A stretch of 64,000 nucleotides of DNA from Pseudobdellovibrionaceae bacterium (GCA_019637915.1 JAHBUV010000001.1:2636565-2700564), one strand, 5' to 3'; positions 18,312-27,801 are shown, numbered from the stretch's first letter. The notes: generated from the letters alone by a model not told the origin. Made by a program: numbers and translations.

Positions 18312-18722
18312 ATGAGACTGAAACCGGTGTTGGTGGAATTGATTTGTCTGGCCCTGCTCGTGCCCCTGGTGGTGCTGATCTTCCGCGTGATCCCTGATCG
18401 CATCACGGCGGCGACGACGGCGGGAACGCTCTTCGTGCTGGTGCCCCTGGCGTTCATGGTGCGCCGCTGGCGGCAGCCCCTGAAAAGCAAGAGTTCGAAC
18501 CGCCTGTGGTGGGCGGGGGTGCTGCAGTTCTGGATCCTGTTCGCGCTGCCGATCCTGGGCATGCGCCTGATGTTCTGGGGAACGCCCTTTGAAGAGTTTA
18601 CATTTTTCGGGGTTTCGGGCCCGGAGTGGCATCGGCTGTCGAGCCGGAGCTACCTGCTGATGACGGGGGCGATCGCCCTGGCGGGCTGGTTGTCGCCGAA
18701 AATAAGAAAAGCCGGCGGGTGA
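18312..18722 (+). CDS. Hypothetical membrane protein, 136 aa
   Basis: Four hydrophobic segments (about residues 6-26, 32-50, 65-87 and 112-130) point to a small inner membrane protein. No family is recognised. The start is uncertain: ATG 18312 begins immediately before the first segment, but GAGG is only one base away. The stop lies within the left part of a strong terminator hairpin. Confidence 0.65.
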   Translation: MRLKPVLVELICLALLVPLVVLIFRVIPDRITAATTAGTLFVLVPLAFMVRRWRQPLKSKSSNRLWWAGVLQFWILFALPILGMRLMFWGTPFEEFTFFGVSGPEWHRLSSRSYLLMTGAIALAGWLSPKIRKAGG

Positions 18723-18732
18723 GCCGGCTTTT
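18707..18732. terminator. Bidirectional intrinsic terminator
   Basis: AAAAGCCGGC and GCCGGCTTTT form perfect 10-bp arms around a 6-base loop. T-rich sequence follows on both strands, so it can end both the membrane protein gene (plus) and rpsR (minus). Confidence 0.88.
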
Positions 18733-18760
18733 CCTGACTGCCTGGGTTTTCAGTGCGAAA

Positions 18761-19030
18761 TTAGACTTCGAACGGAACCGGAGACACGGTTTCCACGCGG
18801 TGGAAGGTGTCGTAGGCCGGCATGCCGATGGGCAGAAGGGCCAAATTGCGGGATTTTTTCACAGCCATGGCGACGCGCTTTTGCTGGGCCACGCTCAGTT
18901 TGGAGATGCGGGACGGAGTGATTTTGCCGCCATCGCCGATAAAGCGCATCAGGGAGATCGGGTCTTTGTAGTCAAAAACGTGGTCTCCGGAGAATTCCTG
19001 ACGGTATTTGGATCTGGTCATTTTCTTCAT
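18761..19030 (-). CDS. rpsR: Ribosomal protein bS18
   Basis: Small-subunit protein of 89 aa. The family core is visible: FDYKDPISLMRFIGDGGKI, then LSVAQQKRVAMAVKKSRNLALLP. The N-terminal zinc-type cysteines found in some S18 proteins are missing, so this is the cysteine-free form. AAGGGGG lies before the ATG. It is transcribed away from rpmB and is not in the common rpsF-rpsR-rplI order, which may mean a rearranged operon or a second copy. Confidence 0.92.
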   Translation of the reverse strand: MKKMTRSKYRQEFSGDHVFDYKDPISLMRFIGDGGKITPSRISKLSVAQQKRVAMAVKKSRNLALLPIGMPAYDTFHRVETVSPVPFEV

Positions 19031-19153
19031 GGTGCCCCCTTAGGCAGTTCAAGCGAACCGAAGGTGTACCGAAAAAAGGCCTTGCCAGCAAGTCTCTTTT
19101 TTCAGTAAGAGATGGATTCCGATTTTTTTGCATCCCGATGAAGGAGCGAGCAC

Positions 19154-19447
19154 ATGAGCCGTTGTGAACTGACTGGAAAAAGCGCCGTGGTCAAGAACCT
19201 GGTGAGCCACTCGAACATTAAGACCAAGAGCCGCGCTCTTCCGAATATCCAGAAAAAACGGATCTTTAGCCGTTCGCTGAACCAGATGGTCCGTTTGCAG
19301 CTCGCCACCAGCGCGATCCGCGACATGGAGCACATGGGTGGTTTTGACCAGTTCATCGTGCAGCAAGACGACGCGGCTCTGTCGAAGCGCGCGCTGGCGA
19401 TCAAGTCCCGTATCAAAAAGAAAATCAATACGTCGAAAAAAAACTGA
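19154..19447 (+). CDS. rpmB: Ribosomal protein bL28
   Basis: Large-subunit protein of 97 aa starting MSRCELTGKSAVVKNLVSH, with the family's NIKTKSRALPNI. An AAGGAG site precedes the ATG. It forms an operon with the rplX-like gene 11 bases downstream. The 123-bp gap to the divergent rpsR must hold both promoters; I see only an imperfect dyad (TCTCTT/AAGAGA) and no clear hexamers. Confidence 0.93.
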   Translation: MSRCELTGKSAVVKNLVSHSNIKTKSRALPNIQKKRIFSRSLNQMVRLQLATSAIRDMEHMGGFDQFIVQQDDAALSKRALAIKSRIKKKINTSKKN

Positions 19448-19458
19448 GGTAGGCCGTG

Positions 19459-19725
19459 ATGAAGTTGAAAATCAAAAAAGGTGCGACCGTCCAGGTCATC
19501 ACGGGGTCCGACAAGGGCAAAAAGGGTGAGGTCCTCGCGATCGATCACCTGAACCTGCGCATTAAAGTGCAGGGCGTGAAAGTCCAGACTCACTTCGACA
19601 AAAAAGAAGGTCAGTTGAAAAAAGAGGGCTTCATCGACTACTCCAATGTGAAATTGGTGTCGGCGGCCGCTGAAAAAGCGAAGAAGACCTCGAAAAAAGC
19701 GGCGAAGTCCAAGTCCGCGGAGTAG
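19459..19725 (+). CDS. rplX: Ribosomal protein uL24
   Basis: An 88-aa L24-type protein with the KOW motif near the start (GATVQVITGSDKGKKGEV) and a Lys/Ala-rich tail (residues 65-88). uL24 normally lies in the spc operon, so finding it next to rpmB is unusual. ATG 19459 is preferred to the in-frame GTG 19456 because of the spacing from GAGG. A 7-bp stem without a T-tract (19716-19735) follows. Confidence 0.88.
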   Translation: MKLKIKKGATVQVITGSDKGKKGEVLAIDHLNLRIKVQGVKVQTHFDKKEGQLKKEGFIDYSNVKLVSAAAEKAKKTSKKAAKSKSAE

Positions 19726-19843
19726 TTTCTCCGCGTCCAAGGTCTAAGTTGAGGCCAGTCTTTTCCTGAGATATTTCAGCCTTCTTCAAAGACCGCTTAA
19801 ACTGATCCGGCATCAGGGAACGTCATCAAGTTCAGGGGGTGAC

Positions 19844-20170
19844 ATGAGCGGTCTGACTCTTTCCATTCTTTCTCTTCTCGTGACGCTGTCGACTTGGCCG
19901 GCTTTCGGCCAAGAGGCGCAGATCCATTACACGCTTTGCAAGCTTGATAAAGAAGTTCGCACCTTGCGCGTGGAAAAAGACGATGACAGCGGCAAATGCC
20001 TGACGACTTACGGAAAGTACGGCAAGGACCAGAATGTCGGCGAGGCGGTGAATCGCTCGTCCTGCATCGATGTGCTGAGCCGCGTGCGCGGCACTTTGGA
20101 GAAAGCCGGCTGGAAGTGCCGTGATGTCCAAGGGGCGCAGGTGTCCGACGTGAAGCCGGAGATCCGTTAA
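19844..20170 (+). CDS. Small secreted protein, 108 aa
   Basis: A signal peptide (SLLVTLSTWPAFGQ, cleavage near residue 22) leads into a short mature domain with four cysteines (TLCKLD, GKCLTTY, SSCIDV, KCRDVQ) that could form two disulfides in the periplasm. No family is recognised. A GGGGGTG site is ahead of the ATG. One base separates it from the next gene, so both are probably co-transcribed. Confidence 0.7.
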   Translation: MSGLTLSILSLLVTLSTWPAFGQEAQIHYTLCKLDKEVRTLRVEKDDDSGKCLTTYGKYGKDQNVGEAVNRSSCIDVLSRVRGTLEKAGWKCRDVQGAQVSDVKPEIR

Positions 20171-20171
20171 G

Positions 20172-21005
20172 GTGAAGCCTTCTTCGCTGACCGTCGCCGT
20201 CTGTCAGATGACCTCGAGCGATGATGTCGAAGCGAATCTCATGCAAATGGAAAATCTGTTGGAGCGCATTCCGGATTCAGCGGGAGTGCGCGCGGCGTTT
20301 TTTCCGGAAAACGCCCTCTACACGCGCTTGATCGAGGGTGAAAAGATCGTCGGGGTCGAAATCCACGACGAGATTTTGCGGGCCTTGGCCGTGATCGCCA
20401 AAAAACGCCGCCTGCATTTGCACCTGACGACGCCCGTCCGCCTCGAACACCATGTGTACAACGCTTCCCTGCACATCAATGATCTCGGGGAAGTGAGCCC
20501 GAGTTATCAAAAAATGCACCTGTTCGACATCGCTCTCGTCAATGGCCCTTCGGTGCGCGAATCCGACAGCTTCCGCCATGGTTCGGGCCTGAAGATCCTG
20601 GAGATCGATGGTTGGAAATTCGGTCAGTCGATCTGCTACGACGTGCGTTTCGCCGAGCTGTACGCCACTTATGCCCGTCAGGGCGTGGATGCGATTCTGG
20701 TGCCGTCCGCTTTTCTGGTGCGGACGGGGGAGGCCCATTGGGAGGTCCTGCTCCGGGCGCGGGCCATCGAGAGTCAGGCCTATGTCCTGGCGCCGGCGCA
20801 AGCGGGCGTGCATCACGGCCGCCACGGCGGCATGCGCGAGACCTATGGGCACAGCCTGATCGTGGACCCTTGGGGCACGGTGCAGGCGCGCTTGACCGAG
20901 CGCGGACCCGCTGTCGCCCTCCACACTCTGCAGAGCGACGAGATTGAAAAAGTGCGTCGTCAAATCCCGATGAAAGACCATCGCCGTCTTCCTGTTTCCT
21001 TCTAA
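20172..21005 (+). CDS. Nitrilase-family amidohydrolase (Nit1/Nit2 type)
   Basis: A 277-aa carbon-nitrogen hydrolase. The catalytic triad is clear: Glu in FPENAL, Lys in YQKMHLFD and Cys in SICYDVRF. The YQKMHLFD and SICYDVRFAELY motifs match the Nit branch, whose known members hydrolyse deaminated glutathione or omega-amides of 2-oxoacids. It starts at GTG 20172, two bases after the preceding stop. Substrate is inferred from family only. Confidence 0.88.
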   Translation: MKPSSLTVAVCQMTSSDDVEANLMQMENLLERIPDSAGVRAAFFPENALYTRLIEGEKIVGVEIHDEILRALAVIAKKRRLHLHLTTPVRLEHHVYNASLHINDLGEVSPSYQKMHLFDIALVNGPSVRESDSFRHGSGLKILEIDGWKFGQSICYDVRFAELYATYARQGVDAILVPSAFLVRTGEAHWEVLLRARAIESQAYVLAPAQAGVHHGRHGGMRETYGHSLIVDPWGTVQARLTERGPAVALHTLQSDEIEKVRRQIPMKDHRRLPVSF

Positions 21006-21067
21006 ATCGGTGACAAAACCCCGGTCCTGCGCGACACTGGAGCCCGAACTCAAGAAAAGGGCACAGA

Positions 21068-21313
21068 ATGCGTTGGCTGATCATTTTATCCCTCCTGGCC
21101 TCCGTCGGAACGGTGCGGGCCCAGAATGACAGGACGCCTCAGGCGGTGGATCCCCGTGAAGAGGAAATCTCGCAACGGGCGAAGCGCCGCGTTTACCCCG
21201 GAGGGCCCGATGCGGGAGATCTCCGAGTTCAGAATCCTTTGCCGACGCCCGTGCGGAAAGTGGCCCCTGCCGTGGAGGATGAAAAGCCTGAATCCTCCGC
21301 CGCCGAAGACTGA
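21068..21313 (+). CDS. Small secreted hypothetical protein, 81 aa
   Basis: A signal peptide (residues 1-18, ending VRAQ) is followed by a short, charged, Pro-rich and probably unstructured mature part. No family is recognised. An AGAAAAGGG site lies before the ATG. It precedes the ETF-ubiquinone oxidoreductase gene by 20 bases; whether it has a related role is unknown. Confidence 0.6.
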   Translation: MRWLIILSLLASVGTVRAQNDRTPQAVDPREEEISQRAKRRVYPGGPDAGDLRVQNPLPTPVRKVAPAVEDEKPESSAAED

Positions 21314-21333
21314 ATCGTGAGAGGAACAACATC

Positions 21334-23064
21334 ATGAGCGTGAACAGCGATTTGCCCGAAGGCATGACCCGGGAAACGATGGATGTGGACGTTTTGATCG
21401 TCGGCGGCGGATCCGCGGGACTGTCGTGCGCCTACCATCTGACCAGCCTGCTGAAAAAACACAACGACGAGATCGCCGCCGGCACCCGCCAAGGGGAAGC
21501 CATCGCCGATCCCATGATCGTCGTCCTGGAAAAAGGCATGGAGGTCGGCGCCCACAGCTTTTCCGGGGCCGTGTTGAAACCCACCGCTCTGGCGGAAATG
21601 ATGCCGGACTACCGCGAGCAAGGCTGTCCCATCGACTCCGACGTCAAAAAAGACGCGGTCTACTACCTGGGTCGGCATTCCGCCTTCAAGCTGCCGATCA
21701 CGCCGCCGCCCTTCCACAACATGGGCAACCACATCGTGTCCCTGTCGAAGCTCAATCGCTGGCTGGCGCAGAAATGCGAAGAACGCGGCGTGAACATCTT
21801 CCCGGGCTTCGCCGCCGTGGAGGCGCTGTACGAAGGCGACCGCATCGTCGGGATCCGCACGGGGGACAAGGGCCGCGACAAAAACGGCCAGCCCAAGCCC
21901 AACTTCGAGCCGGGCATGATCCTGAAAGCGAAGATCGTGATCTTCGCCGAGGGCACCCGCGGCTCCCTCTTCCGGCAGGTGCAGAAACGCCTGAATCTGC
22001 GCGAAGGCAAGAACGCCGAGGTCTTCGAAGAGGGCGTGAAGGAAATCATCCAGATGCCCCCCGGCACCGTGGAGGCCGGTCAGGTGATCCACACCATGGG
22101 CTTTCCCTTGCACAAGTCCATCGGCGGCACCTTCATCTACACCATTCCGGGCGACAAGATCATCCTGGGTCTGGTGGCCTATCTGGACACCCACGACCCC
22201 TTGCTCGACCCGCACCGCGAACTGCAGCAGCTGAAGACCCATCCCTTCATCCGCAGGATGATCGACGGCGGGAAGGTGATCGCTTACGGCGGCAAGACCC
22301 TGCCGGCGGGCGGTTATTACTCCATGCCGAAGCTGGGCGGCGACGGTTGGATGGCTTGCGGGGACGTCGCCTCCATGGTCGACGTGCAGAAGCTCAAAGG
22401 CATTCACCTGGCGATGAAGTCCGGTATGCTGGCGGCGGAAACCATCCTCGACGGTCTGCTGAAGAACGACACCAGCGAGGCCGTCACTTCGGCCTACGGC
22501 CGGAGGATCGAAGAGTCTTTCGTGGGCAAAGAGCTCCACCGCGTGCGCAACTTCCACCAGACCCTGTCCAAGGGGATGATGGCGAGCATGCCTTTGCTGG
22601 CCCTGCAGGAGATCACCGCAGGCCGCGGTTTGTTCGACCACATGCCCGTGGAGTTGGACGCCAAAACCACGGAAAAAGTCCTCGATGTGTGGGGTCCCGA
22701 CGCCTGGTCGCAGCCGGACAATCAATTGCCCAAGCCCGACGGGGTGCTGTTTTTCGATAAACTTTCGAGTGTCTACCTGACCGGCAGCATGCACGACGAG
22801 GACAGCCCCAATCATCTGCTGATCGGGGACGGGGACATCTGCCGGACGACCTGCAAGCCCGAATATGAATCGCCTTGCGTGCACTTCTGTCCCGCCAATG
22901 TGTACGAGATGCTGCCGTCCGCGGGCCATCAAGGCCAGTATGAATTACAAGTGAACTTCACGAATTGCATCCATTGCAAAACCTGTGATATCAAATGCCC
23001 CTTCGAGAACATCGATTGGACGGTTCCGGAAGGCGGCGGCGGTCCCCAGTATCGGGAGACCTGA
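21334..23064 (+). CDS. etfD: Electron transfer flavoprotein-ubiquinone oxidoreductase
   Basis: Moves electrons from reduced ETF to the quinone pool, linking fatty-acid and amino-acid oxidation to respiration. The 576-aa length is typical. The FAD-binding motif GGGSAGLSCAYHL lies near residue 25, the hydrophobic membrane-surface region is central, and the C-terminal [4Fe-4S] domain has the cysteines of NCIHCKTCDIKCPF. AGAGGAAC precedes the ATG. It is monocistronic here, without etfA or etfB nearby. Confidence 0.95.
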   Translation: MSVNSDLPEGMTRETMDVDVLIVGGGSAGLSCAYHLTSLLKKHNDEIAAGTRQGEAIADPMIVVLEKGMEVGAHSFSGAVLKPTALAEMMPDYREQGCPIDSDVKKDAVYYLGRHSAFKLPITPPPFHNMGNHIVSLSKLNRWLAQKCEERGVNIFPGFAAVEALYEGDRIVGIRTGDKGRDKNGQPKPNFEPGMILKAKIVIFAEGTRGSLFRQVQKRLNLREGKNAEVFEEGVKEIIQMPPGTVEAGQVIHTMGFPLHKSIGGTFIYTIPGDKIILGLVAYLDTHDPLLDPHRELQQLKTHPFIRRMIDGGKVIAYGGKTLPAGGYYSMPKLGGDGWMACGDVASMVDVQKLKGIHLAMKSGMLAAETILDGLLKNDTSEAVTSAYGRRIEESFVGKELHRVRNFHQTLSKGMMASMPLLALQEITAGRGLFDHMPVELDAKTTEKVLDVWGPDAWSQPDNQLPKPDGVLFFDKLSSVYLTGSMHDEDSPNHLLIGDGDICRTTCKPEYESPCVHFCPANVYEMLPSAGHQGQYELQVNFTNCIHCKTCDIKCPFENIDWTVPEGGGGPQYRET

Positions 23065-23136
23065 CGCGGCTGGAGTCGTCCACGGGCTCGCGCCGCCGGA
23101 GCGCGGGTCCGCAACCAACGAAAGGACGATCCGCCC

Positions 23137-24261
23137 ATGCCTGAATTTTTCGCCTCCGCCCCCAAAGGTCTCGCCGACGCCCTGGAAATCGAACTCAAGG
23201 AGCTCGGTCTGCAGGTGACGGGCAAAGCCGCCTCCGGCGTGTTCTTCGAGAGCAGCTGGGAAGGCTGCTACCGCGCCAACCTGCGTTCGCGCCTGGCCAG
23301 CCGGATCCTCAAACCCGTTCTCGAGTTCACCGCCTACCAGCCGGACGAACTGTACAACCAGATCCGCCGCCACGACTTCACCAAATACATCTCCCCGGAC
23401 CAGACCCTGCTCATCGACGCCAACGTCAAAGAGAGCAAGATGCATGACCAGCGTTTCCTCGCCATGAAAGTGAAGGACGCCATCGTCGATCAGTTTCGCG
23501 ACAAGTACGGCCGCCGTCCCGACGTTGAAAACCGCTTCGCGGACCTGCGTGTTTACGTCAAAGTCGTGAAGAACCAGTTCCACGTCGCCATCGACACCAG
23601 CGGCGCGAGCCTCTTCCAGCGCGGCTACCGCAAGGACGCCGTCGAAGCGCCGTTGAAGGAGAACCTGGCCGCGGGCCTGTTGCGTCTGGCGGATTGGGAT
23701 CGTCAGAGCCCGCTGGTGGATTTCATGACGGGTTCGGGCACCTTCCTGATCGAAGGCGCCATGATGGCCTTGAACATCGCGCCCGGACTGCACCGCAAGA
23801 GCTTCGGTTTCATGAAGCTCGCGAATTTCGACCAGGCCGCCTGGGACCGCCAGGTTCAGGAGGCCATCGATGAGGAGAGGGAAGAGCTGCCCTTCCAGTT
23901 CTACGGCTTTGACATCGATCGCCGCGCCATCGCGAAGGCGAAGGAAAACGCCCGCAGCGCCGGTGTTGATCACGTCATCAACTTCAAGACCGAATCGGTC
24001 GCGACCATCCAGCCGCCGGTGGAAAAAGGTTTGATCGTGATCAACCCGCCCTACGGCGCGCGCATCGGCGACGAGGACAACCTGCGCGACGTGTACCGCG
24101 ACCTCAGCCACACCCTGAAACACAACTTCAAGAACTGGGATTGCTGGATCCTTTCCGGGAACAAGGATCTGATCGCGGACCTGAAATTGAAGGCTTCGCG
24201 CCGGATCTTCGTGTACAACGGCTCCATCGAATGCCGTTTCCTGAAATACTCGATGCACTGA
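23137..24261 (+). CDS. THUMP-domain RNA guanine-N2 methyltransferase, RlmL type
   Basis: A 374-aa enzyme like the N-terminal half of E. coli RlmL (23S rRNA m2G2445). A ferredoxin-like start and THUMP domain (to about residue 155) precede a Rossmann methyltransferase domain with VDFMTGSGTFLIE for SAM binding and the catalytic NPPYGARIGDE. A stand-alone protein without the RlmK half is common outside enterics. The start has AAAGGA upstream. It is closely followed by an acetyltransferase gene. Confidence 0.9.
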   Translation: MPEFFASAPKGLADALEIELKELGLQVTGKAASGVFFESSWEGCYRANLRSRLASRILKPVLEFTAYQPDELYNQIRRHDFTKYISPDQTLLIDANVKESKMHDQRFLAMKVKDAIVDQFRDKYGRRPDVENRFADLRVYVKVVKNQFHVAIDTSGASLFQRGYRKDAVEAPLKENLAAGLLRLADWDRQSPLVDFMTGSGTFLIEGAMMALNIAPGLHRKSFGFMKLANFDQAAWDRQVQEAIDEEREELPFQFYGFDIDRRAIAKAKENARSAGVDHVINFKTESVATIQPPVEKGLIVINPPYGARIGDEDNLRDVYRDLSHTLKHNFKNWDCWILSGNKDLIADLKLKASRRIFVYNGSIECRFLKYSMH

Positions 24262-24267
24262 CCCGCC

Positions 24268-24912
24268 ATGAGCCGATTCCGCCTGCATTACAAAAACAAC
24301 CCCTACCGCCTCCTGGGCGTCGCCCACCACAGCGAAACTCAGGAGAAGCTGGCGTTGTACGAATGCCTCTATCCCACGGATCTCGGTCCTTTGTGGGTGA
24401 GGCCCTATGACATGTTCTTCGGCCAGATCGGGGGCGCCGGGGAGGGCGGGAGCCAGCCCCGCTTCCGCGAGGTTCCCGTGCGCATCGAGAGCTTCACCAG
24501 CCTGGGGGAACCGGCCTGGTTCCTGCTGGAGCCCTTGCTCCGGGAGATTTTCGGCGAAGCGGAGCGGGCGCGCGTGGAAGACCGCATGATGGCCTACCCC
24601 GATCCCTTGATCCAGTTCGCTTTCCTGGAAAAGGATTTCGTCGGTTTCAAGATCGGCCATGGCTCCGAGGACGGCATTTATGAAAGCTGGCTCGGGGGAG
24701 TGCGCGAGGACCGTCGCGGCCTGGGCGTGGGCCGCGCCTTGATGGCGGCCCAGCACGCCTTCGCCCGTGAACGCCGTTACCGGCGTGTCCGCGCCAAAAC
24801 CCTCAGCCGATGGCGCGAGATGCTGGTTTTCAATTTGCGCGCCGGTTTTGAAGTGGTCGGCACCGAGAAGGACCGTCACGTCCTGAAGATCATCCTCGAA
24901 AAATTCCTCTGA
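24268..24912 (+). CDS. GNAT-family N-acetyltransferase
   Basis: A 214-aa protein whose C-terminal half carries the GNAT acetyl-CoA site: GGVREDRRGLGVGRALMAAQ (residues about 150-170), followed by the conserved RVRAKTLSRWREM strand-helix. The first 100 residues have no clear match. It starts six bases after the RNA methyltransferase stop and is probably in the same operon. The acetylated substrate is unknown. Confidence 0.82.
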   Translation: MSRFRLHYKNNPYRLLGVAHHSETQEKLALYECLYPTDLGPLWVRPYDMFFGQIGGAGEGGSQPRFREVPVRIESFTSLGEPAWFLLEPLLREIFGEAERARVEDRMMAYPDPLIQFAFLEKDFVGFKIGHGSEDGIYESWLGGVREDRRGLGVGRALMAAQHAFARERRYRRVRAKTLSRWREMLVFNLRAGFEVVGTEKDRHVLKIILEKFL

Positions 24913-25014
24913 AAGCCTTTCCGGGTCCTGGTCAATTTGCCAGGCAAACGTTGCCGGTTGACCCTGCGCGGGCCCTCCTGTTGAAAGGGGTCACCGTTGA
25001 TGAGGGAGGCCGTG

Positions 25015-26238
25015 ATGTCCTTGCGTTGGATCCTGGGTTTGTTGCTGGCGATGTTCGCGTGGCTGGCCGGAGCGCCGAGCGCGCAAGCCGCCGTGTGGAT
25101 CGAAAAGAATTCCTGGAGCGAAGCCATGGAGGTCCGTTTCGGGCAGTGGATCGCCGAACAGCCGGTGAACCTGTTCGTGTCGGGCCGCTGGGGCGGCATC
25201 GCCACGGACTGCGCCGACGCCGCCTACGCCATGCGCATCATCTTCGCCTATGAAAACGCCCTGCCGGTGAGTTTCCAGGGCCACAGCGGTCAGAACCTGT
25301 CGAACCGCAGCAGCCAGTTCGACGGCGCGGGCGAAGGCGTGCCGCGCGTCCGGCGCTTCATCAACTTCGTCAGCAATTCGACCAACACGCGCACCCTGGC
25401 CGCGGACACTTATCCGATCCGCATCAACCGCCAGTCGGTTCGCCCGGGGACCCTCTTCGTGCATGCCGCCGGCGGCGGCGACGTGCCGGTCACCTTCCGC
25501 CCCGGCCACGTGTATTACCTGACCCAGGTGGGCGCCAACGGCATCATCACCTATCTCAGCTCCACGACGCCCGCCCTGGTGCGCCCTCTGGCCGTCCGTT
25601 ACGGCATCGAGTTCGCGCCCTTCTATCGCAACTCCGGCTACCGCGCCTGGAAGACGCCGGGCGCGTCGCGGCCCCACTACAGCGAGGAGCAGTTCTCCCT
25701 CGCGGGCTGGCGGGAAAGGGCCTTCCGTGATTCGGCTCTGGCCACGGCGTGGACGCAAGCGGTGCTGTCCCGCCTTTCCCACCGCCAGGCGAGCGGCAAT
25801 GAACGCCTCGAGGCGGCGGCGCAAAACGCGCTGTCGGCCTTGCGCAACCGCGTGGCCCTGGTCAACCGCGCCTGGCGCTTGTACCAGAGCAAGTACGGCG
25901 GCAAGGGCTGCATGAGCGCCGGCGACTATGATGATTACTCCACGCCGACCCGGGACGTGAAGATCCAGGAAGAGCTGGGCAAGCTGCGTTCTTTGGTGCA
26001 AAGCATGGGCGGCCGCGGCGCGAACGCGATTTACGCCCGCTACCCCCTGGAGATCATGCCTGGTTACACGGTCACTTTGGATCAGCTGTGGAACACGTTC
26101 ATGACGGAGACGGTGCTGTCGGTGAGCGAGCCCGAGCATTCGCCGGAAGTGCGCTGGGGGCTGAGCTCGCAAGGCCGTTGGCCCTGTCCCCACCGCGCCA
26201 AGCAGTACCTCGGCGGGGACCGGATCAATCCCTATTAA
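25015..26238 (+). CDS. Secreted protein with papain-like (transglutaminase/NlpC) motif
   Basis: A 407-aa exported protein. The signal peptide (residues 1-24) ends in SAQA. Around residue 65 is TDCADAAYAMRIIFAYENAL, a Cys-Asp-helix motif resembling the catalytic Cys region of transglutaminase-like or NlpC-type hydrolases. A possible catalytic His lies in GHVYYLTQVG. The C-terminal half is unassigned. ATG 25015 has GGGAGG at 25004-25009; upstream in-frame ATG 25000 lacks a site. A cell-wall or protein-crosslinking hydrolase is likely, not proved. Confidence 0.65.
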   Translation: MSLRWILGLLLAMFAWLAGAPSAQAAVWIEKNSWSEAMEVRFGQWIAEQPVNLFVSGRWGGIATDCADAAYAMRIIFAYENALPVSFQGHSGQNLSNRSSQFDGAGEGVPRVRRFINFVSNSTNTRTLAADTYPIRINRQSVRPGTLFVHAAGGGDVPVTFRPGHVYYLTQVGANGIITYLSSTTPALVRPLAVRYGIEFAPFYRNSGYRAWKTPGASRPHYSEEQFSLAGWRERAFRDSALATAWTQAVLSRLSHRQASGNERLEAAAQNALSALRNRVALVNRAWRLYQSKYGGKGCMSAGDYDDYSTPTRDVKIQEELGKLRSLVQSMGGRGANAIYARYPLEIMPGYTVTLDQLWNTFMTETVLSVSEPEHSPEVRWGLSSQGRWPCPHRAKQYLGGDRINPY

Positions 26239-26600
26239 AAGGGCTTGGTGATGGCGAGCCAGGCGGCGCAGGCGCCGAAGGCGATGAAGACGGTCAGCAA
26301 CGGCCCGCCGAGCTGACCGCGGCGCTTGGCCACGGCGACGGCGCCACCGAGGATGATCCAGATGCCGATCTTGGCCCACACCCAGCCGGGCAGGTTCTGA
26401 AACATCTGCAGGCGGGCGGCCAGGCCGAAACCGGCGACGAGGGCGATCAGCAATCCCAAACCATGGGTCAGGAAGAACAGGCGGCGCGGACGGGCGGGCA
26501 ATTCCGGCGCGGTCATTTTCACGGCCAGCACGCCGGCCAGGCCGATGAAGGTCATGATGACGCCGGTGATGTGCAGGATCTTGTAGAACTCGTAACTCAT
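26235..26600 (-). CDS. Small membrane protein, SirB-like, 121 aa
   Basis: Four hydrophobic segments with a histidine near the start (YKILHITGVIMTFIGLAG) resemble the SirB/CopD-like small membrane proteins, some of which bind haem. The assignment is weak. It begins one base after the lpxD stop with a GAGGAG site inside lpxD, so both are co-transcribed. Its stop overlaps the convergent secreted-protein gene by four bases. Confidence 0.7.
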   Translation of the reverse strand: MSYEFYKILHITGVIMTFIGLAGVLAVKMTAPELPARPRRLFFLTHGLGLLIALVAGFGLAARLQMFQNLPGWVWAKIGIWIILGGAVAVAKRRGQLGGPLLTVFIAFGACAAWLAITKPF

Positions 26601-26601
26601 C

Positions 26602-27687
26602 TCACTGCTCCTCTTTGTGCAGGCCCAGGTGCTTGAGCACGCGGGCCATTTGTTTTCTCAGACTGACAAGATGGGGAAGGCTGGACAGGATGCGCAGGTG
26701 ATCCTTCATCGGCACGAGGGGGTAGCCGCCGTAGGCGCCCTTTTCGGGCACGTCGACGGTGACGGCGGAGCGGCCGGCGAGCATGACGTCGTCGGTGATG
26801 TGGATGTGATCCGCGATGACGGCGGCGCCGCCCGCCATGAAGTTGCGGCCGATCTTGCTCGAGCCCGCCACCATGAAACCGGCGGCGGTGACGGCGTTCT
26901 CGCCGATCTCGCAGTTGTGGGCGATGTGGGCCAGGTTGTCGATTTTGCTGCCGGCGCCGATGCGGGTTTCCGTGAAGGCGGCGCGGTCGATGGCGACGTT
27001 GGCGCCGATCTCCACGCGGTCCCCCAGCACGACGCGGCCGAGTTGCGGGAGCTTGTGGTGACGGAAATCCGCGTCCTGAGCGAAGCCGAAGCCGTCGCTG
27101 CCGACGGTGGCGTGGGGATGGATCTCGCACTCGCGGCCGAGTTCGCAATCGCCGCCGATGAAGCACTGCGGATGCAGGATGCTGCCGGCGCCGACACGGG
27201 CGCCTTTTTCAATGACGACGTGGGCGCCGATGAAACAGCCGGCTTCGACCACGGCCTGCTCGCCGATGACGGCGAACGGGCCGATGGTCACGTCGGCCGC
27301 CACGCGCGCGGTCGGATGCACGACGCAGCTGGCATGGCGTTCGCCGCGCGGCCCGAAGCGGGAGAGCTTGTCGTCGAAAAAAGGCAGGACCGCGGCCATG
27401 GCGAGGCCGACATGGGGGCTTTTGAAGACGCGCACGCCGGCGGGGACTTGTTCGGGCGCGCGCAGCTTCTGATGGGCCACGATCAAGGACGCGCGACGGG
27501 CCAGGGCGGTGTCGAGCTGCTCTTGTTGGGAGGCGAAAACCAGATGATCGGGGCCGGAGAGCTCCGGCGGACTCGGGCGGTGAGCCCGGGCGTCGCCCTC
27601 CCCCCGCCAGGGGTCAATGAGGCCGGGACGCAGACTTTCCAGATCCTTGGCGCTGAAAGACTTTTTCGCGGTCATTGAATCAGGCAT
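26602..27687 (-). CDS. lpxD: UDP-3-O-acylglucosamine N-acyltransferase LpxD
   Basis: Adds the second acyl chain in lipid A synthesis, in the cytoplasm. The 361-aa protein has an N-terminal uridine-binding domain and a left-handed beta-helix of hexapeptide repeats (about residues 125-320, for example [12 protein letters not shown]). The catalytic His is in [14 protein letters not shown] Lys/His-rich helical tail ends the protein. A GGAGAG site is before the ATG. It is not in the usual lpxD-fabZ-lpxA-lpxB cluster. Confidence 0.95.
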   Translation of the reverse strand: MPDSMTAKKSFSAKDLESLRPGLIDPWRGEGDARAHRPSPPELSGPDHLVFASQQEQLDTALARRASLIVAHQKLRAPEQVPAGVRVFKSPHVGLAMAAVLPFFDDKLSRFGPRGERHASCVVHPTARVAADVTIGPFAVIGEQAVVEAGCFIGAHVVIEKGARVGAGSILHPQCFIGGDCELGRECEIHPHATVGSDGFGFAQDADFRHHKLPQLGRVVLGDRVEIGANVAIDRAAFTETRIGAGSKIDNLAHIAHNCEIGENAVTAAGFMVAGSSKIGRNFMAGGAAVIADHIHITDDVMLAGRSAVTVDVPEKGAYGGYPLVPMKDHLRILSSLPHLVSLRKQMARVLKHLGLHKEEQ

Positions 27688-27801
27688 GGCTCTCCTTCAA
27701 TTTTGCCCTGCGTAAAATGTGAGCAAAACTTGATGTCAATGGGGGGCAACTTAGTATAGATCACATTCAGAATCACGGTTTTCCCGAGGAGGATGGCGTC
27801 G

